This document shows positions 22,773-35,917 of a stretch of 64,000 nt of DNA, one piece after another (positions within the stretch are counted from its first letter, which is position 1; each line of letters opens with the position of its first letter). Under the pieces are notes generated by a model. That model was given only the letters and a program-made list of their open reading frames with translations. It did no database searches and had not been told where the DNA came from. Origin of the DNA: Bemisia tabaci (Eukaryota; Arthropoda; Insecta; Hemiptera; Aleyrodidae); assembly GCF_918797505.1 (NCBI RefSeq), contig NC_092801.1, positions 10,664,001-10,728,000 on the forward strand. Direction: 5' to 3'. A program made the position numbers and the translations under genes.

Positions 22773-23918
22773 CTGAAATATTGACCCCAAAAAAAAAAGT
22801 AAAAGTAAAAAGTTTGACAAGTTGGCTTTTCGTCTATTGCATACGTTTTAAACGTTATTGATATTGGTTGCGTAATTTCATTCTCATGCGCGCGTATTAT
22901 CTATATTGATGGAATATTTATTGCATTTGGAAGTATTCTTCAGAATGGAACCGGAGACAGGTGGGAAAGAAGGAGAGTGCCCGTTAGTCGAGGGTCATAA
23001 GAATGAATGGGAATTATAAAGCGCCATTGACGTCAGCGGCGACGAAGCGGCCGCTCCACCGCGTCCGTGTCCGCATTAACTCATGAGCCCTGTCCGCAAT
23101 GCTCTTGACACATGCCCATGGCTCATGAGTGCCGCATTTAGTTTGCACTTAGTTCCGTTTTAAAGAATGTAAAATCCCGCTTTTCCATTTTTTCAAAGGG
23201 AATCATGCCCACTTTAACATTGTTCCTTATGCAGCTTTCTGAAGCACACCCCATCATTCCCACTCGTTTATAGTTATATGTTCGGCAGAAACATATACGT
23301 TTCATTCTCATGCACGGTGTTATCTGTATTGATAAAATATACATTGCCTTTATACATTCGTATTTTTCATTATATTTTAGGATTATTTTTTTTAGAAATG
23401 GACACATTAAATCGAAAGGGACTGAATCCATTCTGATATGAGCCATGATATCTTTAGGTATGCATGTATGACAGGGCTCATTTTATAATGGATATAGTTA
23501 ATTTTGCTTTAAATGCGACCAGATGTCTCGTGAGGACATTACTCTTATTAGTTTTATTTTATTTGGAAATAAAAACAAGCAAGTGTTTTGAAAGTATTCG
23601 AAACGCTGAGAGATTCACTTACGCTCCAACCTCCCAGACTAGCGACCCATAATTTCCCGCAACAGTCGATTGTCATTCCATCAGGCGCTCCATCTTCATT
23701 TTCTTTATTATAATCGAACACCGTCTTCTTATTGCCTGAAAAACATCGAATTTATGACATCAGAAGCTTGCCTGGGCGTGTAAAACCGGAGACAACGCGA
23801 AAAAAGAGGGCATACTTAATCTTCCCTACTTCTTAAGCATTCAAAGAAAGATGGCAGCATGGCAGCTTTTTATACTTAAGGAGAGCTTAAAACTTGTCCA
23901 TTAGTTCTGAGTCAATCG

Positions 23919-23954
<36 letters not shown>

Positions 23955-26900
23955 AATTTAAGGGGTGCTTGGCAAGTTTTAAAAATGGACGTATTAATGC
24001 TAAAAGGAACTATGTTGCACGCTAAACCTATGCACATAGCTCCTTTTTGCATAAATAGTCGCTTGGCTGACATAAGGGCGTAACTACACTCTGCAATGAC
24101 CCCTGTCTTCCAAACCATTCAATGGTTTCCCGGGCTCATCTCAATGTGTAGTTACGCCCTTATGTCAGCCAAGCGACGAAATATACGTCCAAATGTCAAA
24201 CTGCACCGCGTTGAGTCATGGAAAAAATGACTGCGAGAGTGGCTCTGAATAGAAAGATAAAATCAGGGCCGGATTAAGGGGATGGCCGCATGGGCCGCGG
24301 CCCATGACAGCAAATCTAGGGGATGGCAAATTTTGCAATTTTTTAAAATGTAAGTATAAAAAAAATCGGATTTAGAAAAAAGAATTACAAACGAGAAAAT
24401 GATACAAAATCTCTCATTTCCTGAGAGTATAGTAATTTCTAATTTTGTCGTTTTTCAGTGATACAAGAGACAGCACCTTTAATAAGTCGAGTTAAGAGAG
24501 AAACCAAACACACAATTTGGCCTGGATCGGCGCAACTTAGGGAGAAATGATGATGAGGACTTGAGAAGAAAAGGAGAAGCCCCTCTATTCAATGTCTTTG
24601 AGAAGCCCTCGGCGCGGCAATCGGCATGTAACACATATTAGCACCTACAAGACTGCACGAATACTTCACGCATTGCATCAAACACAGTGCGGTCATTGCG
24701 GACAGCGTGAAACGGATGGCCATGCTTTAATAAGAAAACAACGTGCAAGAGGATGTTAATATATTTACATAACAGTTTTACCTTAACATGGTGGACAAAC
24801 AAACGTTTTGACCAAATCGTTTTAACGTCTGTAATGCCGCAATCACACGCTGAATTTAGCAGCTGAATGTGGAAGTCAACAGTTATCGCCCAACGGCTGA
24901 CAATTTAGCATAAATTCGAGTTATTTTCATCCAGATGTGTATCGAATCTACACGTATAGTTCAGACAAATCCAACATTAGTCCGATGGTTGCTGAGAATC
25001 GTTGTTGAATTTTGTGCGTGAGGCATCGGGCCGATGACTTCCTCATTCAAGGCACATTCAGCTTGTGATAGCGGCATAAAATTAGCTGATAGCTCAACTT
25101 TTGTTTTCACATTATGAGTACCTAGCCGGAAACCGAAAAATCTTGTAAAGAATAACCGCACTCACTTGCTTCGCCAGATTTGAGATCGTAGTCGAAACAG
25201 TAGATTTTTTTCCTTTTCGTCTCGCACATGTACATTTTGGTGTAGTTGCAATTCCACGCGATTCCGTTGAAGATGTCGCCTTTGTCGTCTCTCCCGAGAG
25301 CGTCCTGCAACCCGCACTTCTTCTTCGAGTAGCGGTACAAAGTGGCGTATCCACTCTCCGTTGTTTCTCCGTCGGGTCCTAAAGGCCCTTTTGTATCTGC
25401 AACAGTTCAGTCGTCATCACATCAGAAACTCCCAAATCAGTAGTAATAATAATTGAATCAGTGAGTTCGAAAACACACCAACTCGGGTTTTTTTCGATTT
25501 TCACTTTTTTACGGTTTAGTAAAACTAATGGATAGAAGCATCTGCACGCAAAAGGAAATTTCGAAATTGCAATCGGAAGTGCTCGAAACAGCGACGGGAA
25601 AAGGGAAGAATCGAAGTATTTCATTGAAAATACCAATTTTTGGCCATTTCAAGGGAAACGGGTGACCATCCGATCTTGCGATTTTCTATTTCGGTTTATT
25701 ATACCTTGTACCAACGAGTTTTATATAAATATTCAAGCGTTATGCAGGTCGAAAAATATACATTTTTCAAGGCAGACTATGAAAAATCAGTATCTGAAAG
25801 TCGGTGAGAACAAAACACACCAACTCGGAAATTTTTAAACGCTTAATTTTATGTCATCAAACATGGTGTATCGATTTTAACTTGGTGCTTTGCAAAGTCT
25901 CTAAGTACTTGTCCTTTGACACCAAAAAGGTTTTTCTTAAGTTACGAGTAACTTCTTCGCCCGCTGCGCAGTTTAAGGTGTTCTCTGAACAATTTTTTTT
26001 TTTCCGAGTTGGTATGTTTTTGAACTCACTGATTCAATTGAATCAGTCAGAACGAAAACACACCAACTCGAAAAAATGAAAATAATCAAGACACACACAA
26101 CTGCACAGTAGGTAAAGAAGTTAGTCTCGGAAAAAGATTTTTGGTGCCGAAAGACGAGTGCTTAAGAGCACTTCAAAGGTTCAAGTTAAAACGTATGCGC
26201 TAACTTCAATGACCTTTATGAAAGTTGACTGTCTTGAATGAAAATTGAAAATTTTCAAGTTAACGAGTTGGTGTGTCTTCGTTCTCACTGATTCAATTTA
26301 CTAACTTCTGATTTTAGCGAGGGGCGGTTAAATCTTTGTTTCTATCGCCTTACACAAGATACCTATATTGATCATATCGGTATCTAATGTTGGTTTTTTA
26401 TTCAGGCGATTACCACATTTTCTACGTCGTTATATAATTTCCATTCAATGTAATTATTTGCTTGTCGTTGAGGGTTATTCCGACTCCTTTAAATTTTTCT
26501 GTATTTTATCGTAAATCTAGTTAAAGATTTTACGGATCCAATTTAAACGAATTTGCGGTTTGCTAATCAACATTTTTCAAGAGGATATTTGCGATAGATT
26601 TTAAACTTATAAAAGTCGGTTTATGACGTCACCCACCATGTCAGTGTCACCTTTTGTCTCTTTCACCTTCCCTTCATCAATCAGTGGGACTGTGGGACTC
26701 ACATACTAATTACTCAACGTTAAACTCGGAGAGCGAGGTGGAAGAAACCAAGGATATCACAACCGCGGTGGATAACGTCATAAACTGAATTTTTCAAAGC
26801 GCGATATCGTGGTTAAGGTGATTCGTCAAGCTCAAGTGACGTGGCCAAACTAGCATGCGATAATATCGTATCGATTACGTCTAAAATCTCGGCAGATTTT

Positions 26901-29900
26901 GAATTTTCAGCCCAAAAAAGAACGGTATCCCCTGCGCATGAGTCTAAAAAATCATTTTAAACCAAAAATTGGCAAAATTGAGAGAAAGGAAAGTAGAATA
27001 GTGTCAGGAAAAAACTTCGCATTTGATACTGTTATCGATTTCTGTATCGATTGCGAGGTTTTTTCCTGACACTATTGTTCTCTAATTTCTCTTAATTTGT
27101 CATTTTCTTGGTTTAAAATGATTCTTTAGACTTATGCGCGGGAGATATCATTCTTTTTTCGGCTGAAAATTCGAAATCTACCGAGATTTTTGACCTATAA
27201 TCAATGCGACATATCGCATGCCAGTTCGACCACGTCACTTGAGCTTGTCGAATCACCTTAACATTCAACATATATAGTTGCTGTTTCGACATATCGGAAT
27301 ATTTCTGAATATTTTTAGCTAATCTACAAGAATCATCAAAACACGATTCTATGACCAAAGTATCTGACCCATTTTGAGGGAACAAAATCTTACTCATGAA
27401 GGGGCGCCCGAAGAGGTCGGCCTTTCCGTCGTTGAATACGATACCACGTTTTTCTTTGTCATGTCGACTTATAATGGTGATCTCCGGACAAGTGTCGCAG
27501 CATCCGTCCCACTTCATCTTCGCCATTTTCGGTCCGTAGCCAATTATATACTCGTTGCATGAGTCCAGAAGCGGGATCACGGAGCCCAGTGGTTCATCTG
27601 CATGTATAAATCAATGTTAAAGTGCGAAATCTCTGACAAGTTATGCCCATAACAGCGCGGCGATTATTGAAACTGATGGACAAATCGATAGACAAAGAAG
27701 ACATAGGGAGTATGGAGCGATCTTATTGGTTGACATGGTTGGTTCTTACAGACTAAGGAAGAAAATGATGGACTAACTGTCGGGTCTTTAGTGAGTTGCC
27801 GTTAGTTAGTCCATTACCTACCTCCTATGTCCATTGCCACCACCTGCTTCCGCCAATAGGATCCCTCCAAATACCTTTTGTCGTCTTTGTCTATAGCTTT
27901 GTCTATCAGTTTCAATAATCGGCCCGCAGAAAACGAAGGGAGCGAGAAAGAAAAAAATAGCTCCGTATACGAGCCCTGGTAAAAATTGGCGATAAGAGCT
28001 GCGTTTCAAAATACCATAGGACTTCTTCTAGCGGGCTGAAGAAGGCTACAGAAAATCATACAGCTGGCTGTAGAATGCGGAGAAAATCATACGGCCGGGC
28101 TATACGAAGCGATAAAAAATTATGCAACCTGGCTATAGTTCCTATCGCCGGGCTTCACACTTTATCGCCTGGCTGTTGCTTTTTCGCCATCGATTATAAA
28201 AGGCTATAAGAAATTGTGTAGAAATTCGTGTGCTTTGGAAATCATGAAGTTTGATACGGAACCACCTTAATATTTACAAAACACACGTTATATTTTCCTT
28301 TAATACATATTTTTTTTCGTCAATTAAAACGAGAATAATCCATACAGAATGTGCAAACATTTCAAAATCATGAGTTGAATAACGCTGACTCCGCCAGATT
28401 CAATATATTAGAGCCTAACACAAAGCGGAGCGGCGACGCACTGGGGCCTACAAACCTAACAGGGATACTTCACGCATTGCGCAACGCGTGAAGTATCCCT
28501 GTTAGGTTTGTAGGCGCCAATGCGCGTTTCGCGCTGACTGCCCGCCGCGCCGCACCGCAGCGTGCCACGGCGCTTGAAGCAACTATTTCACACCAGAGGT
28601 ATTGCACAGTAAGAATTTTAAGGAGGAGACATAATTTGTAACCGTCTTTTGGTATCACCATGTCTCAACAATTTTCAAGTTCAGGGTAGGTACCGAAAAA
28701 GGGTTACCTAAATCACCGGAGCAGGATGTGCAGCCGGTGTTCGGGTCGTAGATGCAGACTTTTCCGAGGTACACATCGACGAATATAAGGATATCATTTT
28801 GTTTATCGTAATTCGGTTCCTCCGCGTGGTTGAAAGGACAAGTGATACATCGCACTGAATAATCACAATCGCAATCACAATCGTTGTTCGTGGAATTATT
28901 GTTGGAGTTGTTTTGAGATGTGTAGCTGTCTTGAGGGGTGGTATCTTCTGCAGCTGTTTCTTCAGCCCCGTGCACTACTTGCAGTGAGAGTAGCAGTATC
29001 AACCATATCCATTGACTGAAAATCCAAGAGAGAATTCTCAACGTGCACATGTACAGTGAAAAGGAATCGTCGCTCTTAAGGAGATTCGATGGACACCATA
29101 TTTTGTGTCAGAACGGCATGCGATATATCGCATCAATTGGTTCCATTTTTTCAGCTACTCGTCATTTTTCTCCAATTTTGAGATCGCAATTCTGTTGTCA
29201 GCAGACTAAAGCACTCACTTACCAATTTTAACAAAGAAATTCAATGTCATATAGGCGTGGTTTTTTTAGAGAGAAAATATCGCATTCGAGTGCAGTTTCG
29301 ATATCAGTATCGAATGCGATATTTTCTCTCTAAAAAAACCACGCCTTTATTATGTTGAATTTCTTTGTCAAAATTGGTGAGCGAGTGCTTTAGTCTCCTG
29401 ACAACAGAATTGCGATCTCAAATTTGGAGAAAAATGACGAGTAGCTGAAAAAATGGAACCAATTGATGCGATATATCGCAATTCGCATGCCGTTCTGACA
29501 CGAAATATGGCGTCCAGCGAATCACCTTAAGGAGATTCGATGGACGCCATATTTTTTGTAAGAACGGCATGCGACATATCGCATCAATTGGTTCCATTTT
29601 TTCAGCTACTCGTCATTTTTCTCCAATTTTGAGATCGCAATTCGGTTGTCAGGAGACTAAAGCACTCACTTACCAATTTTAACAAACAAATTTTTCAATG
29701 TAATAAAGGCGTGGTTTTTTTAGAGAGAAAATATCGCATTCGAGTGCAGTTTCGATATCAGTATCGAATGCGATGTTTTCTCTCTGAAAAAACCACGCCT
29801 TTATTACGTTGAATTTCTTTGTTAAAATTGGTAAGTGAGTGCTTTAGTCTCCTGACAACAGAATTGCGATCTCAAAATTGGAGAAAAATGACAAATAGCT

Positions 29901-30883
29901 GAAAAAATGGAACCAATTGATGTGATATATCTCATGCCGTTCTGATACAAAAAATGGCGTCCATCGAATCACCTTTCTAGGTCTTACAGAAAGAGGGCAT
30001 GAATTCGATCGACATGATTTGATTGACTCCAATTCGATCGACAAATGATTACAAATCTTTGTCTATTCGATCGACTAATCCATGAATCGATCAAATTTTT
30101 TCGATCCAATGAATCGTATTCGAATTCGATACATCAAACTGGTGAGATTGTATCGATATCGATTGGTTCAGTATGTGAAAATAGCCTCCAAACTCCAAAG
30201 TCAAATGAGTAATCTGATCGAACGAGTTTCTTGTGGTGGATTTTTTATTCTAATGTGTATAAAATGACAATGCTAAGTGAAATTGTTAGGAATTTTCTCA
30301 TTTTCAGCTTATCTTACCTGAATCCTAAAATTTTTGTTTGGGGTTATTTTCTATTGTTTTGAACCAAACGATACGTCGAACCAATATCGAACTCGATCTA
30401 TTGGTGTCGATCGAATCACGTCGCTCGGTTCACGTTTTTACTTTTCGATCGATTCGTGTCGAATGAATCGACATCAGTTTTGCAATTCTTTTCGATCGAA
30501 TCGCGGTGCAGATCAATTCACGATTTTATCTATCGATCAATTCATGTCGATCAAATCTTTATCCTCGTCGAACTTTTCTAGTCGTGTTCACAATTTTACG
30601 TCAGAGTAAAAATGATTTCTATCTCGTTAACAATGCAGCATTGTTGTCGAGACTGGGTTATTGCGTGGGAGACGTCGTAACTGCGACTCGAAAAATACGA
30701 ATTACATCAATGATGAGTCATAATCATAATTAAATAGAGAATAATTCCTTTTTTCTTTCTTTTTTTTGAAAAAAAATACTTTGAAACATCGCAATTAATG
30801 CGAATGTTTGAGAAACTAAATTCGTAGTTTTATATTTGTAGTCCTTACCGTCGAGCTCTTTTTGTCGAAGAGGAGACCCACAT
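21228..30883 (-). CDS. Secreted regucalcin/SMP-30-like protein with Cys/Gly-rich tail, copy B (six coding exons)
   Basis: Coding exons are 30883-30849, 29015-28708, 27597-27394, 25396-25166, 23735-23623 and 22772-21228. Phases are identical to copy A and the product is 811 aa. Order: signal peptide (1-28), Asn/Thr/Ser linker with [10 protein letters not shown]-30 propeller (about 70-362) and Cys/Gly/Ser tail. All three regucalcin metal ligands are present at E77 (HAEEPNYD), N226 (FNGIAW) and D278 (PDGMTID), so this copy could still bind Ca/Zn and act on lactones. Copies A and B are tandem paralogs within duplicated segments, with differences concentrated in the linker and tail repeats. Extra cysteines and a signal peptide point to the extracellular space. 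Family is confident; the tail's role is unknown, with cross-linking in secretions, cuticle or eggshell as one possibility. Confidence 0.9.
23623..23735 (-). CDS. Copy B exon 6: propeller exon with the catalytic Asp kept
   Basis: This 113-nt exon encodes [15 protein letters not shown] and [18 protein letters not shown]. The Asp of the PDG motif is present (D278), unlike copy A. The GGGK motif before the junction is GGWS here. The donor is AGC/GTAAGT. Confidence 0.9.
23922..24190. repeat. Long T tract followed by nested short palindromes, copy B intron 6 region
   Basis: A run of about 28 T (23922-23950) is followed by a ggacgtat element (23987-24190). That holds inside it a second palindrome, cgcttggctgacataagggc (24057-24179), also found alone at 31801-31930. 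Confidence 0.6.
25166..25396 (-). CDS. Copy B exon 5: SMP-30 propeller
   Basis: This exon of 231 nt is one codon longer than in copy A (GETTESG instead of GETESG). It encodes [21 protein letters not shown] with ligand N226, and [13 protein letters not shown]. Confidence 0.9.
26813..27261. mobile_element. TTAA-flanked foldback MITE, related subfamily, copy B intron
   Basis: Ends are TTAA-ggtgattcgtcaagctc and its inverse. The first ten bases match the 4651 family, but the arms differ (agtgacgtggccaa). It lies 130 bases downstream of copy B exon 4. Confidence 0.7.
27394..27597 (-). CDS. Copy B exon 4: SMP-30 propeller
   Basis: Its 204 nt are nearly identical to copy A exon 4, including the CCDTC cluster and FNDGKAD. 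The donor is ATGA/GTAAGA. An open frame continues into the intron but has no family similarity there. Confidence 0.9.
28708..29015 (-). CDS. Copy B exon 3: signal-peptide core, linker, start of propeller
   Basis: It is homologous to 9861-10201 but has a shorter Asn/Thr linker. It encodes the HAEEPNYD motif with the conserved metal-ligand Glu (E77). The donor is TTAG/GTAACC. Confidence 0.88.
29076..29973. mobile_element. Two adjacent TTAA foldback MITEs sharing one TTAA, copy B intron
   Basis: Elements at 29076-29530 and 29527-29973 belong to the family of 4651-5100 and abut at a single TTAA. The homologous place in copy A (cgctcTTAAcatgctcc near 10690-10705) is an empty TTAA site, so both inserted after the gene duplication. 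Confidence 0.8.
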
Positions 30884-30896
30884 GATTAACCTGAAC
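30849..30896 (-). CDS. Copy B first coding exon (48 nt, start codon inside)
   Basis: The start codon is at 30883-30881. The exon lies between acceptor gttctacag and donor GTAAGG. It encodes [11 protein letters not shown] plus two bases and joins to T-CAA-TGG at 29015, giving a basic n-region followed by the [15 protein letters not shown] core. An upstream ATG at 29050 is also open in this copy but lies in the intron under this model. It is not usable in copy A. Confidence 0.8.
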
Positions 30897-31950
30897 CTGT
30901 AGAACAAAAAAATTTGGAAAATATCGTAAGAAATTGTTTAAAACTTCGGAAGGATACTTCATAGGTTTGCAATCAATGAGGCAATAACCCAAGAAAAGTC
31001 TTCATTTCCCACCGATCATCTCATTTTCCCCTCCCTCTTAATTCTCTTACTCTCCTTGGCCTCCTCTTTTTTTTTATAAAATCACGAGCTTTTTTACTTT
31101 TATGATCTTCAACTCATGAATGAAGAATTAGAAAAATGTTTTAAGGAATGATTACAAAGACTAAAAGTTCACAAAAAATAACATCGATAAATAGTGCTTG
31201 ATTTATTGACAATTGTTCAGACTCCAAACTTTTGCAAAAGTTTGTAAAATTAATCGAAACTAATGAAATTGTTGTAACGCTATTTGATTGGCGCATTGAA
31301 AAATTGAAACGTAAACACTGAAAGGCACACTCTCTCATGTCCTTCGAAAGTTTTGGTCACGATATAAATTGCCTTCTAATCGTGAGGTATGCAACATGCA
31401 ACGTGCACTGACAAAGTTCGTTTCATTTCATGATTTTATCTCTGTAAGAATGAGCGAGCATCCTGTGACAACAAGGATCTCTCATACAGATATCATGACC
31501 CTGCATGATTATCTGTGTTTCCTCATCAGTGCTAATGCTAAACCCATACGAGAATTGAGGGGCTCGGCTTGGAGGACAAGGCGTATAAGTACCGTTTTTG
31601 AACAAATTGAGATACTCATGAACTGAACTAAGATTAGTTTGAAAGTACCTGCATTCTGTAAAACATTCACTACTAAAATCCAACTTTAAAGCATCAAAAA
31701 GTGAATTTAAACTTCCTTAGTATGTAATTTTGGAACTTTAAACACGTATTACTTGAAATAGCAAAAACTGCCCTTATGCACCTTAGCCTCCAAGCCCCTC
31801 AATTCGTCGCTTGGCTGACATACGGGCGTAACTACACTCTGCAGTGAACCCTGTCTTCCATGCAATCCAATGCTTTCTCGAGCTCATCTCAATGTGTAGT
31901 TACGCCCTTATGTCAGCCAAGCGACGAATTACTTAAGAAAAATAACTTAC

Positions 31951-32066
31951 TCTCCGTTCCCTCTATTACTCCACTCTATTTGTAAATGCAAAACGCCGTC
32001 AGTCGGAATCACTCAACTTCACCTTAACATGAAAACAGCGAGCTTTTCCAAAACTTACACTATATA
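31951..32066 (-). promoter_or_regulatory. Predicted promoter and non-coding first exon, copy B
   Basis: A minus-strand TATATAG at 32060-32066 is followed by a TCGCTG start-like motif near 32039 and a GAGA/GTAAGT donor at 31951. The block is clearly homologous to 15918-16035 in copy A. A second AT-rich box in copy A (15944-15953) is not conserved here, which favours the TATATAG box. Confidence 0.45.
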
Positions 32067-35000
32067 CTGCGAAATTTTCTCGGTAGAGAAATAGATTATA
32101 ATTTATCGCCATTTGGTCATTTTGTTGTTTCTCATCACGTTTAAATTCTCAGACACGGTCCAACCGCTGACAATGGAACTTTGTAGTCTCAAGTTAACCG
32201 GGGAATGCTGCAGGTGAAGCGACATAAACGTAAGTCTTCGTTCGCAAAGTGCCTACGTTTTTCTCGATTCTAAGCGTTGAACTCAACCAAATGGACGTAT
32301 TTCTGCCAAACGGAACTATGTGCATTAAGCTATGAGCCCTGAAACTCATAAGAATATATGCATGACAGGACTCACGTCCATAATGCACATACTTCTGTTG
32401 GGCAGAAATACGTCCAAATATTTATCGTGGGCCTGAGATGTCAGCCCATGACCTAAAATTATCCCCGAAGAAGGTAGCTTTCCCCTACTTTTACGAATTT
32501 GTCTGCTATCGAATCCTTTCACCGACTGTAATAATGTTAATATTAGAAATTCTTTTAACTCACTCTCAAATTTTTTGCGTGAATAATTTTCCTCAAGTTT
32601 TCTGGCAGCTTTACGTAGAAAGTATAACCTCTCCTGATCCTTAGACTGCGGCTAAACTGCCGTGCTAGGGAAGAACGCCGTATGAACATTCGAGAGTAGC
32701 CAAATTTCCTTCGGTATAATGATTATTTTTCCTTAAAATTTTCAGGAACTTTAGGAAAATTATGGTGCAGCTGCAGTCATTTTCACAAAAATCGAAGTCT
32801 GAGCAGTACATTAATACTTTGTAACAAAATCGAATTCCCTGCGTGTACTTCTAAAGTTCACAGTGAGAAGGGTGCCCTTCTAATAATTTTAATTTGCCGA
32901 CGCCGCGAATTCGAATCATCGCGGGAATGAAAGGCGAATCCGGATTACCATTCATAGCGCCTTCAAAAGCGTGAAAATACTTCAAAAACTACACTTTTGA
33001 CACACCGCGCACGATTCGATGTGCAAATTGCCTATACTGCGCCTGCTGGAGTGATGTACACCTAGTTTTGAGTCGCGTATGGGCCTTCCACCCTGAGACG
33101 TGCTGATACTGCTAAGGAAGAACGCCGTATGAACATTCGAGAGTAGCCAAATTTCCTTCGATAAAATGTTTATTTTTTAGGAAAATCATGAATATTTTTC
33201 CTTTAAATTTTCAGAATCATTAGATAAAATTGCGAACTAAATTTTCTGAAATATTGGGAGGAAAATATTCATAAATTGACCAGGAAATTTACGTTTTATC
33301 CAAGGAAATTTGGCAACGCCTGATGGTTCCTACGGCTTTCTTCCTTAGCACGGCCGTATACCCTTCATAGTGGCTGAGCACTTTTCGGCCTATAATCTTT
33401 TTCCAAAAATACCCTTGTCAGAACTACGGTGCCTGATTTTTTATGTAAATCTCTGCGCTTCTTTGTTAATTTTTCGACTAATCTGACAGTTAAAAAAAAA
33501 TAAAAAAAAAAATAAAAAAAAATAAAAAATAAAAACATAGCCTATCCAAAAATTCCCTTTGTAGTACGAGATCAATGTGTCGGTGGTCATACGGCAAATG
33601 ACCTTGCGAAGTCATTGACCTTCGGGTTAATGACCTTTGCGATGAACTGGACGGAGCGTATGGGTTAAAGAGTCAAAGGGAGACTCAGTTTTATGCGAAG
33701 CTGTACAAAGTCGATGTCTCATCCGCGATCGGTTAATGGGCCAGAAAGTGATGGTTTTGAAGCAACGTGCATATTTTTGGAGACTTAAACGCGGAGTAAG
33801 AAAAGTGGAGAAATGCATAAAATCGGTATTCGTCTCAGCTATCGAGAAGATAGATTGAATGTGCACGAGCCCCTTGTCAAATCCTCCGTTTGCTGCAGTA
33901 GTTTCAATGGATACCACTATTCCAAAATTGAAGAGCGCTTTTCACATAACCGAAAAAATGAAGGCGCCCGGAGTCCTGTGCCGTCTGATTTAATGTGACT
34001 CATCTCATACCTATTACAGGTGCAGGCCCTTTAAAGTATGCGAGGGTTACCTGGGCACAAAATCGAGGAACATGAATGTTTCTGTTGCCGCACACACTAA
34101 AACGAATCGTTCATTTAATAACGGTGCTAGATTTTGATAGTTGAAAAGGGGTATGGTAGAAAGGGATGAGGGTGCTTGTAACTGTTGAATAAATTAATAG
34201 TAATAGGTGCTTGTTGTTTAGATGAAAAAAGTGCGTAATTCATTGGTACAAAATGACTTTATTTATAATTTGAATTAAGGAGAAGAGGTAGAGCAAAAAT
34301 AACTTAATATTATGTCTAATTGATGTAATGGTAACTCTTGAAAACTTCCTAATGCTTAAGTTTCGGTCGATTCCGAATTTGCGCTGAAGTGAAAATCGTC
34401 GAGATCATTACAAATCAAATGAGACAATTTAAATAAATATGTATCATACATTAATGTAATAATTACCGAGGTCAAACATTAAAAAATTTACATTTTAACT
34501 TTAACTCACTATACTCGTTCATTTGACAGAACATCGTGTTCCTTTCGTAGTAACGTAAAAGTCCGATTGAAGCTATCTGAGCAAGATTGCAAATTTTCGG
34601 CTATCCAAATTATAAATGCTCTACCCTGGAATATCAAAAAACAACTCCGCGACGGTGATATCCGGAAGTTTTTCAATTTACTTCGCGATCTTCTTTTGAA
34701 CAAGGCTTTTTATAATTTGAACGAGTTTCTAAACTCATCGGTTGAGTAACGTTCTAACCACCAACTAATGTACAGTTGTAATTTATATTTTTAATTATTG
34801 TATAGTGTTTCTTGACCTGTGCCATAGCCTTAATAATGGGGCTCCCATGTACAAAGTTTTAATAAATAAATAAATAAATAAATAAATAGTAAATCTTCAA
34901 ACAAACGGACGAATTTCTACCGAACGGAACCCTAGGCAGGTAGGAAATGAGGAGTTTGCTCGTTAGTTGAGGTCCGTAAGGATGAATGGGAATTATAAAA

Positions 35001-35917
35001 CTCCAGTGACGTCAACGGCAAAGAAGCCATCTCCGTTGTCGCCCTTGCTCGGCTTCAACTCATGAGCCCTGTCCACAATGTTCTTTTGCCATCGCCATGC
35101 TGCCGTGATAGCGAAAAGAGCCGTAAGTGCAAAAATGAAGTTCTGAGAAAACGGGCTCAGAAACTTCTGACCGGAACATTTTATTGAAAGAAGCCTCCGT
35201 TCTTTGTCAAATTGCCACTAATCGTCCGGAAGACTCCTAGAAATCGTATGGATGATCAAAAATCGACTGATTTTATTTCCATTACATAAAAAGGGTATTT
35301 TTCATTTTCATGCTAGGTTATTGTTAAGCAAGACAGCCGTAAGTGCTATCTTCTGCATGCTTTCGTGGTTGCGTTTTGGACGCACAACAAACAAATTTTC
35401 AGGTTAGAAATTGGCAGAAGAGGGCGGCACTTTACTGGAAAGCACCGTTTTCATTGGCTCTCATGCACCTGCGGCTGTCTTGAAAAAAACCAATTCATTT
35501 TTTGTGTACTTACGGCTTTTTCATACGTCTCATTTTCATTAAATTAGGATGAATTTTGCTGTTTTAGCTGTCTCAGTAATTTCATTTAAAGGAGTTTAGA
35601 CGAATTTTGCAGAAAACTCGATTTCGAAAATTTTGCACTTACGGCTCTCTTCCCTATCACGGCAGGCTCATAAGTGCCACATTCAGTTGGCACTTAGTTC
35701 CGTTGGACAGAATGTAAAATATCGCTTTTCCATTTCACCGAGGAGAATAACGCCCACTATAACATTGATTCTTATGCAGCCGTCTATAGCACACCCCATC
35801 TTTTCCCCTCATCTGTAGTTCCATTCGGCAGAAATACGTCCAAATGTAATATGGTGGCATTGGGTGCCTAATCTTCAACTACTGTGATGATTTTCAATTG
35901 CAATTCACTTGTTCAAT
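32067..35917. other. Intergenic region between copy B and the protease-like gene
   Basis: No host gene was recognised. It holds the end of duplication unit B, a ggacgtat MITE (32293-32415), several copies of the tgccgtgctaaggaagaacg repeat (32655-33360), an A-rich tract (33490-33535), the LINE end at 34503-34890 and degraded repeats. Confidence 0.6.
34503..34890 (+). mobile_element. 5'-truncated LINE (CR1/Jockey-like) 3' end
   Basis: The frame ending at 34749 (IINALPWNIKKQL, then FFNLLRDLL) matches the WNxLPxxI ... Fxxxlxxxl tail that follows reverse transcriptase in CR1/Jockey LINEs. About 110 bases later an AATA tandem tract (34859-34888) forms the usual short-repeat 3' end. The element lies between copy B and the protease-like gene. 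Confidence 0.65.

Larger units (their letters stand above)
19500..32530. repeat. Segmental duplication, unit B
   Basis: This is the head-to-tail partner of unit A. The offset to unit A falls from about 19.4 kb at the last exon to about 16 kb at the promoter, because unit A holds more inserted repeats between its promoter and start exon. Confidence 0.75.

Noticed and set aside
33627..33998. Overlapping open frames on both strands
   Set aside because: No domain, no codon signal and no splice context; it lies in repeat-rich intergenic DNA.
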